From assembly GCF_048544455.1 (NCBI RefSeq), contig NC_133538.1, positions 38,286,969 to 38,350,968 of the forward strand: 64,000 nucleotides of DNA. The letters are read 5' to 3'. Shown piece after piece: positions 47,463 through 58,352 of the stretch; the stretch's first letter is position 1; the number at the start of each line of letters is the position of its first letter. Below the pieces are notes generated by a model, which did not search any database, had not been told where the DNA came from, and worked only from the letters and a program-made list of their open reading frames with translations. This stretch comes from Silene latifolia (lineage: Eukaryota; Streptophyta; Magnoliopsida; Caryophyllales; Caryophyllaceae). The translations under genes were made by a program, and so were the position numbers.

Positions 47463-50400
47463 CTAACCTTCTTTTATGTTTCTAAATTCAACTATGGTAT
47501 TATGATGCAAAGTTGTGATAATGTATCTCCCTTTTATTGTAAATAGGGCCTCCACCAAGCAAAGACAAGGGAAAAGAAAAACAAGCATGAGAAACCATGG
47601 AGAAGCTAAGAATAGCTTTTATGGAGCTTTGTTTTTCATTGTCTTATTTTAAGTTATGTTTTGGATTCTAGAACTTTGAGTTTCCGTGTTCGACATGGAA
47701 AAGTATTTTGGATAATGAGTTGTATTTTGGATGATAGTGACTTGGTTTGCAACCCAAGTCACCCGTTTTATCATTTATCCTTTTAATGTTCTAAAATTCA
47801 TCTTTAAATGCTTGCGTTTTGAAACATAAGATCATTCACTTAAAGGTGATCTAATAGACAATTATAATGACGGGTTTCATTATATGTCCACATGCTTAAG
47901 GCTTGTGTATGATCATTTATGAAGTGATTTTGAGTCTATGAACTCTCTTAAAGGTATGTCAATCACCAAGTACACACATGAAATCAATTACTATTAGTCT
48001 GTCTATGAGATAGTTCTCCTTATACTTCAACATCATTGATTAGTGTCTCATATGCTATCTTTGAATATATAGTGTATTTATTCTAAAGATAGAGTGGGAG
48101 AAAAATGAGGACACAACACACAAGGCAAGATAAAATTGTGTACTTGTGTAAATGTAGATCTACACAAGAGAAAATGATTTGAATAAAGGTATATCTATTT
48201 ACATAGTATACCAAATAGATGAGATCTATGGTCTCAAGTTAGTTCTATATAACTAATGAGACCAAGTGTAGTAATCATAAGAGTAAATTCTCAAAATAAC
48301 TACACGAGGAGACCAAAAGAAGTTTTGGATAAAAATGACTAATGTAAAGTCTTAACAAGTTTTGACTAAGTTCTATATGATAAATTTTGACCAAATAGTT
48401 TCAATCATGAGTTTTACTTAAGAGCCTAAATGAATCAAAGTAACATACTAGTTATGATCAAGATTAAGTTGCAAAGATTGATATTCCGATATCTTCAATA
48501 GCCAACGTTTTAACCACGCAAATGTCATTGCTTAACCTCGCTATGAAATGGTTAAATCTCCTTCCAAAAGGGTATTTGCGAGGGACGTATTCTAGATATT
48601 GTTTATATTTGAATAATGACATTACTACACATCATTATGACATGAGTGTGTTAGAGATTTAAAAATCTCTTTCCGTAAGGTTGAGATGAGACCACTTCAA
48701 AATAGGCTTTTTGAAAGGATATGATGGGAACATATATGGTTTTATCCTAGTAACTTGGCAAAGCAATTTATATTTATATCTTTGACAAATTTCGATTGAG
48801 AAGTCAATTTCAAAATATGTTGAATTGAGTGGGAGTTAGGAAATTCTCATGTGAAGACATGGAATTTAGTGGGAGCTATCATCCTTGAATGTATAAAACT
48901 CATTACTCATTAAAGAATGACGAGCTAATGCCTTCTTTCATAAAGAAGCGTTTGAGTTTTCAATTCTGGATGAAAATGGACAATGATGAATCCAATTGCA
49001 TCAGGAATTTTGGATTAGTATTAAGAGATACACATCATATCAACATATACATAGGTTATTCATATGAATGAAAATGGGATTACCATTAGCAGTCATGGTA
49101 GTTCATTGAACCTGAGAACGGTTGATCTCATGATTATTAGTAACTAATGTTTCCGCCATTAGAATGATCATGTACGTGTCCAATTTTGAATCATATGCAT
49201 AAGAGCATGATGATTGGTTGGTGAGCCATAAAAGAAACGTCATGAATTCTCGAGTAGAATCCGATGAGCGATTTCGGTGTTTGACGGAATACTCGATTAT
49301 GTGACAATAGGTTGCACATATATATGAAATCCGAACACAGGTAAGGATTTATGAGAATCCTAAAACTTTCGAGCTAGAAAGAGAAATGAGAAGCTTTGGA
49401 AAGATGCTTGGTTGAATAAGAAGTTATTCAAAAACAATCTTTCCTAGTAAAGCTAGGACTTGTGAGAAGTGCTAAGCTGAATAATCTTGTAAATTGTTAC
49501 AAGATTCTACAAAACATATACCTAGTGCATTGTGTGTGGATGGAACACTTGATCAGTACAAGTTGTATTATTCATCGCAAATTCGTTCGTTATGAGATGA
49601 GCGATAAGAAAGTTCTTTCAAGTTAAAGAACCAAAACCAAGGTCGAGAACCTTGATGTGTACTTGGTAAGATTCATGCTATGAGAGAAAACATGAATGTA
49701 AAGGAAAATGCAAGTGTAAGAAGTTTGAACACATGGACACATGGGATGTTAAACTTCTATTGCAATCAATAAGTGTTTATACTTATGATAAACATCACAA
49801 GTTTGTAATATGATATTGACTACCCGAGTGTGATGTCGACACTTGTCGTTTGAGTTATTATTAACTCACTTTGAACATTGTTATATCCAAACGGGTTGTA
49901 GAGACAATTGAACCCCGTTAAAGTGAACATGGATTAACATTGTTTTTGCCCATAGTTACTTATATGAGGTGACGTCTCGAAGTGACTAGAGTGTGAGGCG
50001 ATTGATGGCAAGTTCAAGTGCCATACAGTCATGTGAGATGACTAGTCGATCACATAGGCAGATTGTTAGGAACATTTTGTCGGGCCTAATGACCGCTTAT
50101 AGAGTTCTCGCAAATTTATATAGCCTGGTCGTGGCGAGAGCTACTATAGTATTCAAATGAGTCGATTCTTTTGACTAAAGACTATTCTCCTAAGATGGCA
50201 CGATTTCGATTAACTTTGATTTGTGTTACTACGACCTTCGTAAATGGGGTCAAATGGGCATATTTTGGGTTATGATGGCTGTGGCTAGCCGAAGGAATGA
50301 GTGCGATAGGAATTGTCCACCCCTAGTCGGGGTTATAACAATATCTCGGGGCCACTCGAGGAGTAATGAATCGGAAATGCGTGGCCACGCTCGGATGGCA

Positions 50401-50500
50401 TCCGAGTGGATAAATCCGGTCAATCGCTTATTCTCCGGATCGAGGAAACCACTCTTGATATGATCACTTGCAAGTACGACCTGAAAGACACCTTGCATTG
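47463..50500 (+). other. Gag-only element noncoding 3' region
   Basis: About 3 kb without pol motifs; open frames are short. Homologous in blocks to 5200-7740 (for example ATAGAGTGGGAG at about 48096 and 5460) and, from about 49960, also to the 3' module of the copia element. Conservation outlasts the loss of pol. Confidence 0.75.
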
Positions 50501-50564
50501 AGTGGGAGATAGTAATAGGACAAGAGAATTGGTGGCGCACACTTGTCGAGGACAAGTGGGAGAT
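50501..50564 (+). promoter_or_regulatory. Duplicated polypurine tract and hairpin
   Basis: AGTGGGAGAT at 50501-50510 and 50555-50564; the second touches the LTR. CACTTGTC (50540-50547) pairs perfectly with GACAAGTG (50551-50558) around GAG, so the 3' arm overlaps the polypurine tract. Confidence 0.78.
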
Positions 50565-51836
50565 TGTTGGAATATGTGTCCTCCGACAATAATGCGATCA
50601 CGATCATTGATCATGATGATCACATGTTTAAGTCTCATTAAAATGAATACAATTGGGAAGTAATTTTGTTCTTGTCAACTAGTCAACATATATCGGTAAT
50701 GATTGGGTGACTAGAGTTTGACATTACTTGTCGTGTGACGGTGGTGATCGATTGACCCCTAGGTCATACCTAAAGGGCAACACTCTTAATTGATTATTTA
50801 ATTAATCGTATAATGTTACGAGTTAATTAAATTACTTGAAAATTGACGGACGATTTTGGAAGTAAAATTTACGTATCATATTGAAATGTGATTAAATAAG
50901 ATACGGTCCGAGTAATTGAATTGTATCATTACTCGGATGAAATAATTGTTTAATGTAACAATTAAATTGAATGAATTATTATAAATACAATCAGTTGTGA
51001 TTTATAAATTGGTAAAATTTTTGGCATAAGTAATTATGAAATTACTAAGTCAATTTTTGTATGTGACGTATTTTTATTAATACGTTGATTTTTGATATGA
51101 TAAAAATTACATAACAAATATATGTGACATGTGACATGTAACATATAGACAATTGACAAAAATAATATGGACTCTATATTATCCATTGTGCCGAAATAAA
51201 AGGTTAGTGGAAGCTAATATTGTGTTTGTTTAATTATTATAAGAACACAATGATTACCTACATTCCTAGCCATGCAACCCTAATATTCTTGTGAAGACAA
51301 AGGTGTTCATGCATTGGCTCCCCAAAACCCCTCCTCTTACCCGGTTTTGAGAAGGCAAAAGCCATCATGGCTTTTGTTTTATTTTTACCTAATAATATAC
51401 AAAATGTTGTATATCATTATTCATTCTATTCCATCATCAAATATAGAGATTTCTAGTGAGATAAAATCCTCTCTTCTTCTCTCTTAAAAACCGAAACAAA
51501 TAAGTGTTTTATAAAAGTTTTGGTTCAATTTTCTACCTTTGATTAATATTATAACTAGTATTTGTAATATTAATTATATTAAGAGGAGCCTTGGGTATAA
51601 TACATAGGGAGAGATCTTACACTTAGATCTTTATTCTTCCATTGGAAAAGCTCAAGAACAAGAAGAGAAAGGTGATCTCTCTTGTGCCCTAATAGCCGAA
51701 ATTTACAATGTAAGGACATGATTTCTCCTCTATTTATATTATTGTTTGCATGCATAAGATCCGTTTTAATTTTATGACAAATTAGTTTTGACATATTTGA
51801 GTATGTTAACATGTATATGAATCTACATTTCCTTCA
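50565..51836 (+). repeat. Gag-only element 3' LTR
   Basis: 1272 bp, TGTTGGAATATG...ACATTTCCTTCA, followed by CTAAA (51837-51841). Apart from the divergent block in its first 230 bp it differs from the 5' LTR at about two positions. Confidence 0.93.
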
Positions 51837-51841
51837 CTAAA

Positions 51842-52136
51842 TGTGCCCTAATAAGAGTCACATCAAATATCCCCAAACTGAACCTTTGCTCGACCCGAGT
51901 AAAGAGGTGACTAAAGCTATGACCTTTATTTAAACTAATACTACAAAGATAGCCAATGTGAGACAATTAGCGAGTCTCACTTCGCCCCTTCAACTTACAA
52001 CAAGACATCAATGAGCTAAGATGCCCTCTTGCAAGGCAAGGTAGGGCTTCACAAAATGGCGATGCATCCAAGCATTAAGCACACAAAATAAGTAATGGAT
52101 GCATCTACAAAAGAATAGCCACTTTCCTCATCTAAG
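51842..52136 (-). other. Element E: end of LTR and Athila-like 3' internal region
   Basis: 51842-51865 finishes LTR E (GAGTCACATCA). From 51866 the plus strand reads AATATCCCCAAACTGAACC, the complement of a polypurine tract, then sequence loosely similar to Athila's 3' noncoding region (13701 onward: GCAAGGCAA, CTTGCAAG). Noncoding. Cut by the CACTA element at 52137. Confidence 0.6.
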
Positions 52137-52740
52137 CACTACGCCAAATAAAACCTTCAATAATGGTCAGATAATGCAATTACCGTTATTAAATAGAAAC
52201 ACGGAACCGTTATTGCAACGACTGTTGTTAAATATATACCACGGTTGTACAAACACGCGACCGTTATATAACATCAATAACGAATCTATAATACTGTTAT
52301 CACAACTCAAGAACCGTTATAAAACTGTTGTTAAATATGTTTATGGTAACAGGTATACGTTTAAGAAACCGTTATTAAATATTAATAACGGTTTCAAATC
52401 CGTTGTCCTAGTTTACAATTGACAACGGTTTAGTGGTTCCAAAAACGTTGTTAAATATTTCATTATCTTATTTAATTAAATGTCAAAATTTAACAACAGT
52501 TTTATTGTGCGCAAAACCGTTGTTATATTTATCTATTGACAACGGTATGTAACCGTTATCTATTTTTATTGATGAAACTTTGACAACGGTTCTGCTTAAA
52601 TACACCGTTGTAAAAGTTTTGAATTCGACAACGGTTATGGTTCGTTATCTTATATTTTTTGCGGTTTGGATGGGAGGGAAAATATGTCAACGGTTATTTA
52701 TCTAAATAAAACCGTTTTCAAATAATTGTTTATAACGGGT
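52137..52740. repeat. CACTA terminal and subterminal repeats
   Basis: After the CACTA terminus, AACGGTT, ACCGTTAT and CCGTTGTTAAAT motifs recur on both strands at least fifteen times over 600 bp. In En/Spm such subterminal motifs bind the element's TNPA protein and are required in cis for transposition. Confidence 0.78.
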
Positions 52741-52762
52741 TGTTTTAAACCGTTATTGCTAA

Positions 52763-52836
52763 AATGCTATTTTTTCAGCAGCGTTTCTAGTAGCTGTTGA
52801 AATGCTATTTTTCAGCAACTACTGAAAAATAGCATT
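52763..52836. repeat. Perfect 15-bp-arm inverted repeat
   Basis: AATGCTATTTTTCAG (52801-52815) and CTGAAAAATAGCATT (52822-52836) are exact complements around CAACTA. A third copy, AATGCTATTTTTTCAG, lies in direct orientation at about 52763. Located between the subterminal repeats and the stop of the Ulp1-like gene, so it may be a terminator-like hairpin or part of the cis-acting end. Confidence 0.75.
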
Positions 52837-53022
52837 CCAGCAGCTGTGCACTGCAAAAGTTCAATCCTGCATCAAAATATTACACCACGTGATCAATTAA
52901 TTCCAGTTTAAAAACAGTACAAACACGATGATCAAAAGCCAGTACACAACTTCCTCAAAAAAACAAAAGCAGCCAATACAAAACGGCTCTATATATACAC
53001 ACGTACATAAAGCATGAGCAAA

Positions 53023-56000
53023 CTATTGAGACTCCGCTAATGAAACAACATAACTGGCCCACATATTTCTCAACTGGGTGATGTCCTCTAGCGAATATTC
53101 TGGGGCTTTATTGAGTATTACTGGAAACTACAATTCAAAATATACATAATTAAAATAGATATAATACATGGAAGTATACGTAATTAAATTCAATTTACGT
53201 CTGAAATAGTTTTTAAATCACACTAACCCTTATCGGAATGGTAGAAAGTTTTGATAACCTTTCACATGGACTGACACACGTAAAAGGCGCATTGTTTGTC
53301 GTCTGGTGCTTTAGGAGACTATTATATAAATCACACACAAATCAGCTAAATGAGATAATCAACCTCTCGCATAAACATAAATTAAATGATACGAGTAATT
53401 ATTCAGAATACACATACTAATGGCGTGATAAAATTGGGAACAATGTTGCTTTCATATTTTCCAAGTGGACATAATCTTTTTTTTTTGCTTCAAAAACACT
53501 AATTGATAAATTTACACACATGCCATTATTATTTGCATATATATGGCTCAAGTCATACAATAACAAATGACATTATTGAAGGTTGTAAACTTACTCAGTT
53601 ATCATATTTACACAACTGTCAGAGGGTTTGCCTTCGCGAGAGTCAATCAAGTACACTTTTTTTTGTTTCCACTTAGATTGCCAGTAGCACCCAATGCTTC
53701 CTATTCAATTTGGGACATTAAACTGTTAGTTCATTTACACGTATGTAAGCATGCTAATAATAAATTTATAGAACCGTGAATCATTACAATAATCACGTAC
53801 TATACATACATATTCTCATTGTAGGGGGCAAGCCATAGTTTTTTGATCGACATTAACCGACGAGCGACACTATTGATTTATTCTTCGTATGAAATTCTGT
53901 GCACAGAGAACACCTTAGGACTCAAGAATCTGTAGGCCTGAATTGGGACCTTCCACTCAGCTATCTGATTATTCAGGTAGCTATTACGCCACATGGAACG
54001 AAGAATTTTTTTGTAATTGATAATTTAAACAAACATCATTATTCGTAAATGGAAATGACAAAATAGTTTTATTAATAAAACTTACTTCATCCAAATCAAA
54101 TTGTGAACAACATCTAAATTATCAAGGTCGATAAATTCCATCAGTTGCTTCGGGTCCAATACAGCTATATCAGCTGCGCCCATAATTTCCTCTTTAATGT
54201 TAATCATGACTGCATCCCCTCTAAGTGACTTCTTTACAGCCAGGTTGTGCAAAGCTTTCAGCGAAGTAGTTTTTATTTTTTTCTTAGATTCACATGATTC
54301 ATAATAAGAATCATAAGCAAGCCTGACTGCAACAACTTTCGTAGCTGGCTTATATTGTATGTCCTGTGGTTTTGTTTTTTGGGGAAGACGTAATCCTTTC
54401 GGTGACTTCGTCCGTTGACGTAGTAGTAATTGCTTTAGCTTCCGCCATGGCTTTGCTTAACTTCTGCAAATGTAAATATTAAAGAACTTACGATATGTTA
54501 ATATTCGTACCCTAATATATTTAAAGAACAAGTAATAATTAACGCCTGCATATAGGTACCTCGGGGAGGACAACATTGATGAGGTTGTCAGGCCATTGCA
54601 CATAAGAGCTTAGGGCTTCTTTCAAATAAGTGACCTCCTCATTAGGAAATGGTACTTTTACTTCCCCATACTCGTCTTTATATAATTGGGACACTTCCAC
54701 TTTCTTGCATTTGTCACGAAGGAGTATACCATGAACCTTAACTTGTTGAAGCCGGTCGTAATTGAACACGTATCCCCTGGCAGCAGCAACTTTCTATTTA
54801 CCTTGTAAATAGAACAGACGACAAGCCACCTTACAATCACCCTTCACAACAGCTTTAATCAATTAGTACACATACATTCACTACCTTTAATAAATTTCAT
54901 AAGTAAAAAACGTGCATGATATGAATAATTATAAACTAGCAGCTATTACCTTTTTCGGTGTTGAGAAGAACGTCTGAACATCAACTACCTCCACCTCATT
55001 CTGTGTCACGGCCTTCCTGGCTTCTTCTTCCTCTTCAACTGCCTGATATCGATCCTCGGCTCCCACCTCAGTCTCCTTTACCATTTCCTTCTCCATTTCC
55101 ATGTCATCCTCGGCTTCCTTCTGTACATTAACACTTGTCCATATAACATGTACTGATTTTCCAAATCATATAACACACTGTATATAAGACATAAATATTA
55201 TTATCTCTTTTTCCTCCTCCTCCTCCTCTACTTCCTTTATGACTTCTTGAATCATATCCAACTCTTCTTCTGATGGCTTTTCCCTAGTTTCCAACATTCT
55301 CAGCATCAACCTGGCTATTTTCTGTAACTGTGTAGTAGAAATTAATGTCAGCATATATAATTATAAATTACGTTGGTTCAAATACAATATTTATATGATT
55401 ACCTTCTTGGAATCATCACCACTCATCATCCTTACAGTAGTTTTCCCAAAATACTTGGTGATACCAACATGCGTCAATACCCCTCTCACACGACATGGAT
55501 GCTCTGCTTTGCCGATTGCCCTAGAAAGAATGTCATCACGTCCTTGAGGCTTCCATTTTCCTTCCTGTACCTCCTTATCACAGATCCTCTACATACACAA
55601 AAAACCATTAAGCAACTGACAACTATATAACTCCGACCACCACTGGTGGGAGTGACATATTTATTCAAACTTACAATTTTCTCTTTGATGTCCTTATCAT
55701 ATTCAGTTTCCGTCTTTCCATTCTTACGAGTGTGACCTTCCACCCAAGCATCGTGACAACTGAATTTTCCAAGCTTTGCCTACAATTCATTCATCACTTT
55801 GATATCTTCTCAAAATATGTATGATTAGTATGAACATATATAACATCCGACTAAAACACCTAATAGTCTATTACTATAAAAATTATATACTTACAAGTTT
55901 CGTCTTAATCAATCTATAACCACCTCGGGAGCCGTAAAAGACGATCTTTTTCTTTGAAATGTTTGCCTTGTTCCCCTCACTCATAGCCTTCAACAAATAA

Positions 56001-56588
56001 ATTGTATCCAGAAACGTAAGCATGACCAAACACTAAACTAAGTATATTTCTTTACTTATTATTATTATTAAGTTACCTTAAACTTGTCAGACTGCCTATA
56101 AGCGATATAGAAATCCCAATGGTCCTGACTGACATATGGATACTTCTTTTTTGGTGGTTTCTTGTTCAACTCCCTGGTTTCCTTGTTGAACAAGTGGTTC
56201 TCAGCAATCTTTAACTTCCAAGATCTGAGGGCTTCCATTGTCTATTTTTTAAGGTACTTATCATACAACATTTATTATTTTATATACATACCTTTATTCT
56301 ATTTATTAGCATGGCGTTCCTTATTTTACTCAGTTCACTGGTACGTGGCGTACCGAGAGGCACATACTCTCTTACACAACAACCAATCCAACTCGCTAAA
56401 TACCCGACATTCTCACCATATGGCAGCCCCGTGTCTTTATCCCATTGTAAAGGATTAGGTATCTTTAAATTTATTGCTTCTAGGGAAACCCTGTGGCGCA
56501 TTCGACCCGCAGTGTGTTGAAAATTATTCTCATCACCTGAGTCGTCGCCTAACGCATTTCCATCGTTTCTTTTCCGCTTTTTGACCAT
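53023..56588 (-). pseudogene. CACTA second gene: Transposase_24-like plus Ulp1-like protease
   Basis: A multi-exon gene starting ATG 56586-56588 (MVKKRKRND). The first exon ends at about 56290 (AG/GTATGT donor) with PLGTPRTSELSKIRNAMLI. Further coding pieces read SQDHWDFYIAYRQSDKFK (about 56100), KKKIVFYGSRGGYRLIKTK (about 55900-55960), HTRKNGKTETEYDKD, RGVLTHVGITKYFGK, a Glu-rich coiled-coil-like block (55200-55330), and a domain resembling DUF8039 (about 54560-54800). The C-terminus resembles a C48/Ulp1 cysteine protease, with candidate catalytic His in KHWVLLAI (53694-53696), Asp in VYLIDSREG (53642-53644), Cys in KQCAFYV (53289-53291), and the end EYSLEDITQLRNMWASYV (stop 53023-53025). 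An A-run near 53655 puts His and Asp in different frames, so the copy is probably inactive. Exon borders are partly inferred. Confidence 0.7.
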
Positions 56589-56869
56589 ATCTAAAGTAGA
56601 AATTAATAAACAAATAATAACAATGCATACTTATAATAACAAACAAATCTCTAGAGAGGAGGGTTTATTACTTCTTTAAAGAAGAGAATTCGAATGGATC
56701 TGGCAGCGGCAATGGCGATGATGACGATGACTACGATGACGATGGGGGTAGGCTGGTGGTTGAGGGGAAGCTCAGTGTTTGAGGATATTATGTAGGGGAG
56801 GGGAAGCTCAGAGTATATATGTCTGAATAATACAACACTTGCAAGACCTTGTTTAATGAAATGTAGTAA

Positions 56870-57300
56870 ACACGGTGTAAGAAAAACTGTTGTATTTTGT
56901 TTCCAAACAGACAACGGTTTTGTTTTAAACCGTAATTGCTTACTATTATCTACAACGGATTAGAAATAGCCGTTGTCTTAAATATTTTCATTTTGTTTGA
57001 TTTTACCGCCAAGAAATAAAGAATCATTTTTATATAGATAACAACGGCCTGAACCGTTATAACTGTACACGTCCTGAACAACGGTTTACTTGTAACCATT
57101 GTATTTTATATTTCATTTTGTTTGATTTTACCGCCAAGAAAAAAAGGATTATTTTTATATAGATAACAACGGCCTGAACCGTTATAACTGTACACGTCCT
57201 GAACAACGGTTTAGCTATAACCGTTGTATTTTATATTTCATTTTGTTTGATTTTACGGCCAAGAAATAAAGCACCATTTGGTACGATTTTTCCCTAACCC
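56870..57300. repeat. Internal CACTA-type repeats between the two genes
   Basis: AACGGTT/CCGTTGT motifs like those of the subterminal region recur here, within a tandem repeat of about 125 bp: the unit TTTTGTTTGATTTTACCGCC begins at about 56990, 57115 and 57240. It lies just upstream of the second gene (start 56588), so it could be its promoter region. Confidence 0.75.
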
Positions 57301-57404
57301 GCCCGCTGCAACATCAGCAAAAGTTTACAACAGCAGTTTGATATATAACAGCAAGACAATAATTAAACATGATCTAAAATATCTTGTTTGGATTGCTGAT
57401 ATTT

Positions 57405-58352
57405 TCACGGCTGCCGGGAACGTTTTTTGGATTTGCTAGTCTCTTCGTTAACCCAAATACCTTCATCGTGATCATCTCGTGTATATATGTTTGGAATGTT
57501 AAGATTTTCAACATCATTACCAAATTGTGATATAGCACTGTGATCAAGTCCTTCAAATACGATGTCTTCATCATCTGGAATTCGGCGATGGCAAGATAGA
57601 ATAACTGACCACTTATTATCCATAGGATCGGTAACATAAAACACTTATTTTGCTTGTGACGCTAATATAAAAGGATTGTCCTTGTTTCCAACCTTATCAA
57701 AATTTACTAATGTGAAACCTAAATCATCCTTTCTAACACCATTGTTGTTGTCAACCCACTTGCACCGAAATAGAGGTATCTCAAAATACATGTAGTCTAA
57801 AACCAATATCTCTTGAATAACTCCATAATATTACATTGTACCCAAAATAGGATTTTTATCCTTTGAACTAGCAAAGTATATTGCCTCAGAATCTACGCAA
57901 ACTCCACTGTTTTGCATTCTGCTCGCTTCTTCTTCAATGCGGGTGTAGAAAGTGTACCCATTGATCACATACCTGCTATAAAAAGTTGCACGAGCATCAG
58001 GACCGAAAGAGAGATGTCGTAGGCTAGGTGAGCAATCATCAATTGGATTGTCATCATCGTAAATAAGATCCTTAAACCAGTCACTAAATTTATTGTAATG
58101 CTCATTTGCATACCACATTTCGTTCTTATGAGGGTGTTTTCCCTTAATGTAATGCTGGTGTTCCATACTGTATGGCTAGACATAATCTTCGTTAAAAAGA
58201 ACGTTATCTGAGCTCTATGTCGCATGTCAGATGCCATATCCTTGGAAACACGACCCCTTACACCTTTTCCATTAATTGAGTCACTATGACGATTCGTAGG
58301 AGCTCCAATTAACCCATCCAAGGAGAGGTACGCGTAACAATACGAAAGAGCT
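57405..58352 (-). pseudogene. CACTA first gene, C-terminal part (DUF4216 type)
   Basis: The end of a TNP2-type CACTA protein. From the right: LQALSYCYAYLSLDGLIGAP, the usual linker, then SMEHQHYIKGKHPHKNEMW...WFKDLI. The DUF4216-type domain follows with ARATFYSRYVINGYTFYT, GVCVDSEAIYFASSKD, IPLFRCKWVDNNNGV and DDLGFTLVNFDKVG. In-frame stops after PILGTM (about 57829-57831) and after ASQAK (about 57645) and a frame change near 58170 disable it. The end is basic and low-complexity (KSKKRSRQP, stop near 57405). The transposase core would lie upstream, beyond the Sirevirus insertion. Confidence 0.8.

Larger units (their letters stand above)
43027..51836 (+). mobile_element. Gag-only copia-type LTR retrotransposon
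   Basis: An 8.8-kb plus-strand element with CTAAA on both sides (43022-43026, 51837-51841), two 1.27-kb LTRs, a tRNA-Met primer site, a 2.26-kb leader, one intact gag (46566-47462), 3.1 kb of noncoding 3' sequence, and a polypurine tract. No protease, integrase, reverse transcriptase or RNase H motif is visible in any frame after gag. The layout fits the non-autonomous class described in plants as terminal-repeat elements with a Gag domain (TR-GAG). It would rely on Pol from a related copia element; the one at 31762-41003 is related in Gag and 3' module but is itself broken. Confidence 0.88.
52137..58352 (-). mobile_element. CACTA (En/Spm-like) DNA transposon, one end
   Basis: The left terminal inverted repeat starts CACTACGCCAAATAAAACC at 52137, after AAG (possible 3-bp target duplication). 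Subterminal repeats built on AACGGTT/AACCGTT follow. Two minus-strand genes are recognisable: one ending in a DUF4216-type domain (57405-58352) and one with a Transposase_24-like domain and a Ulp1-like protease end (53023-56588). The other end, with the TNP2-type transposase core, is not in the window because a Sirevirus-like LTR begins at about 58353 within the coding sequence. Confidence 0.82.

Noticed and set aside
43027..51836. Full autonomous copia element
   Set aside because: After gag no frame contains protease, integrase, reverse transcriptase or RNase H motifs, although gag is well preserved.
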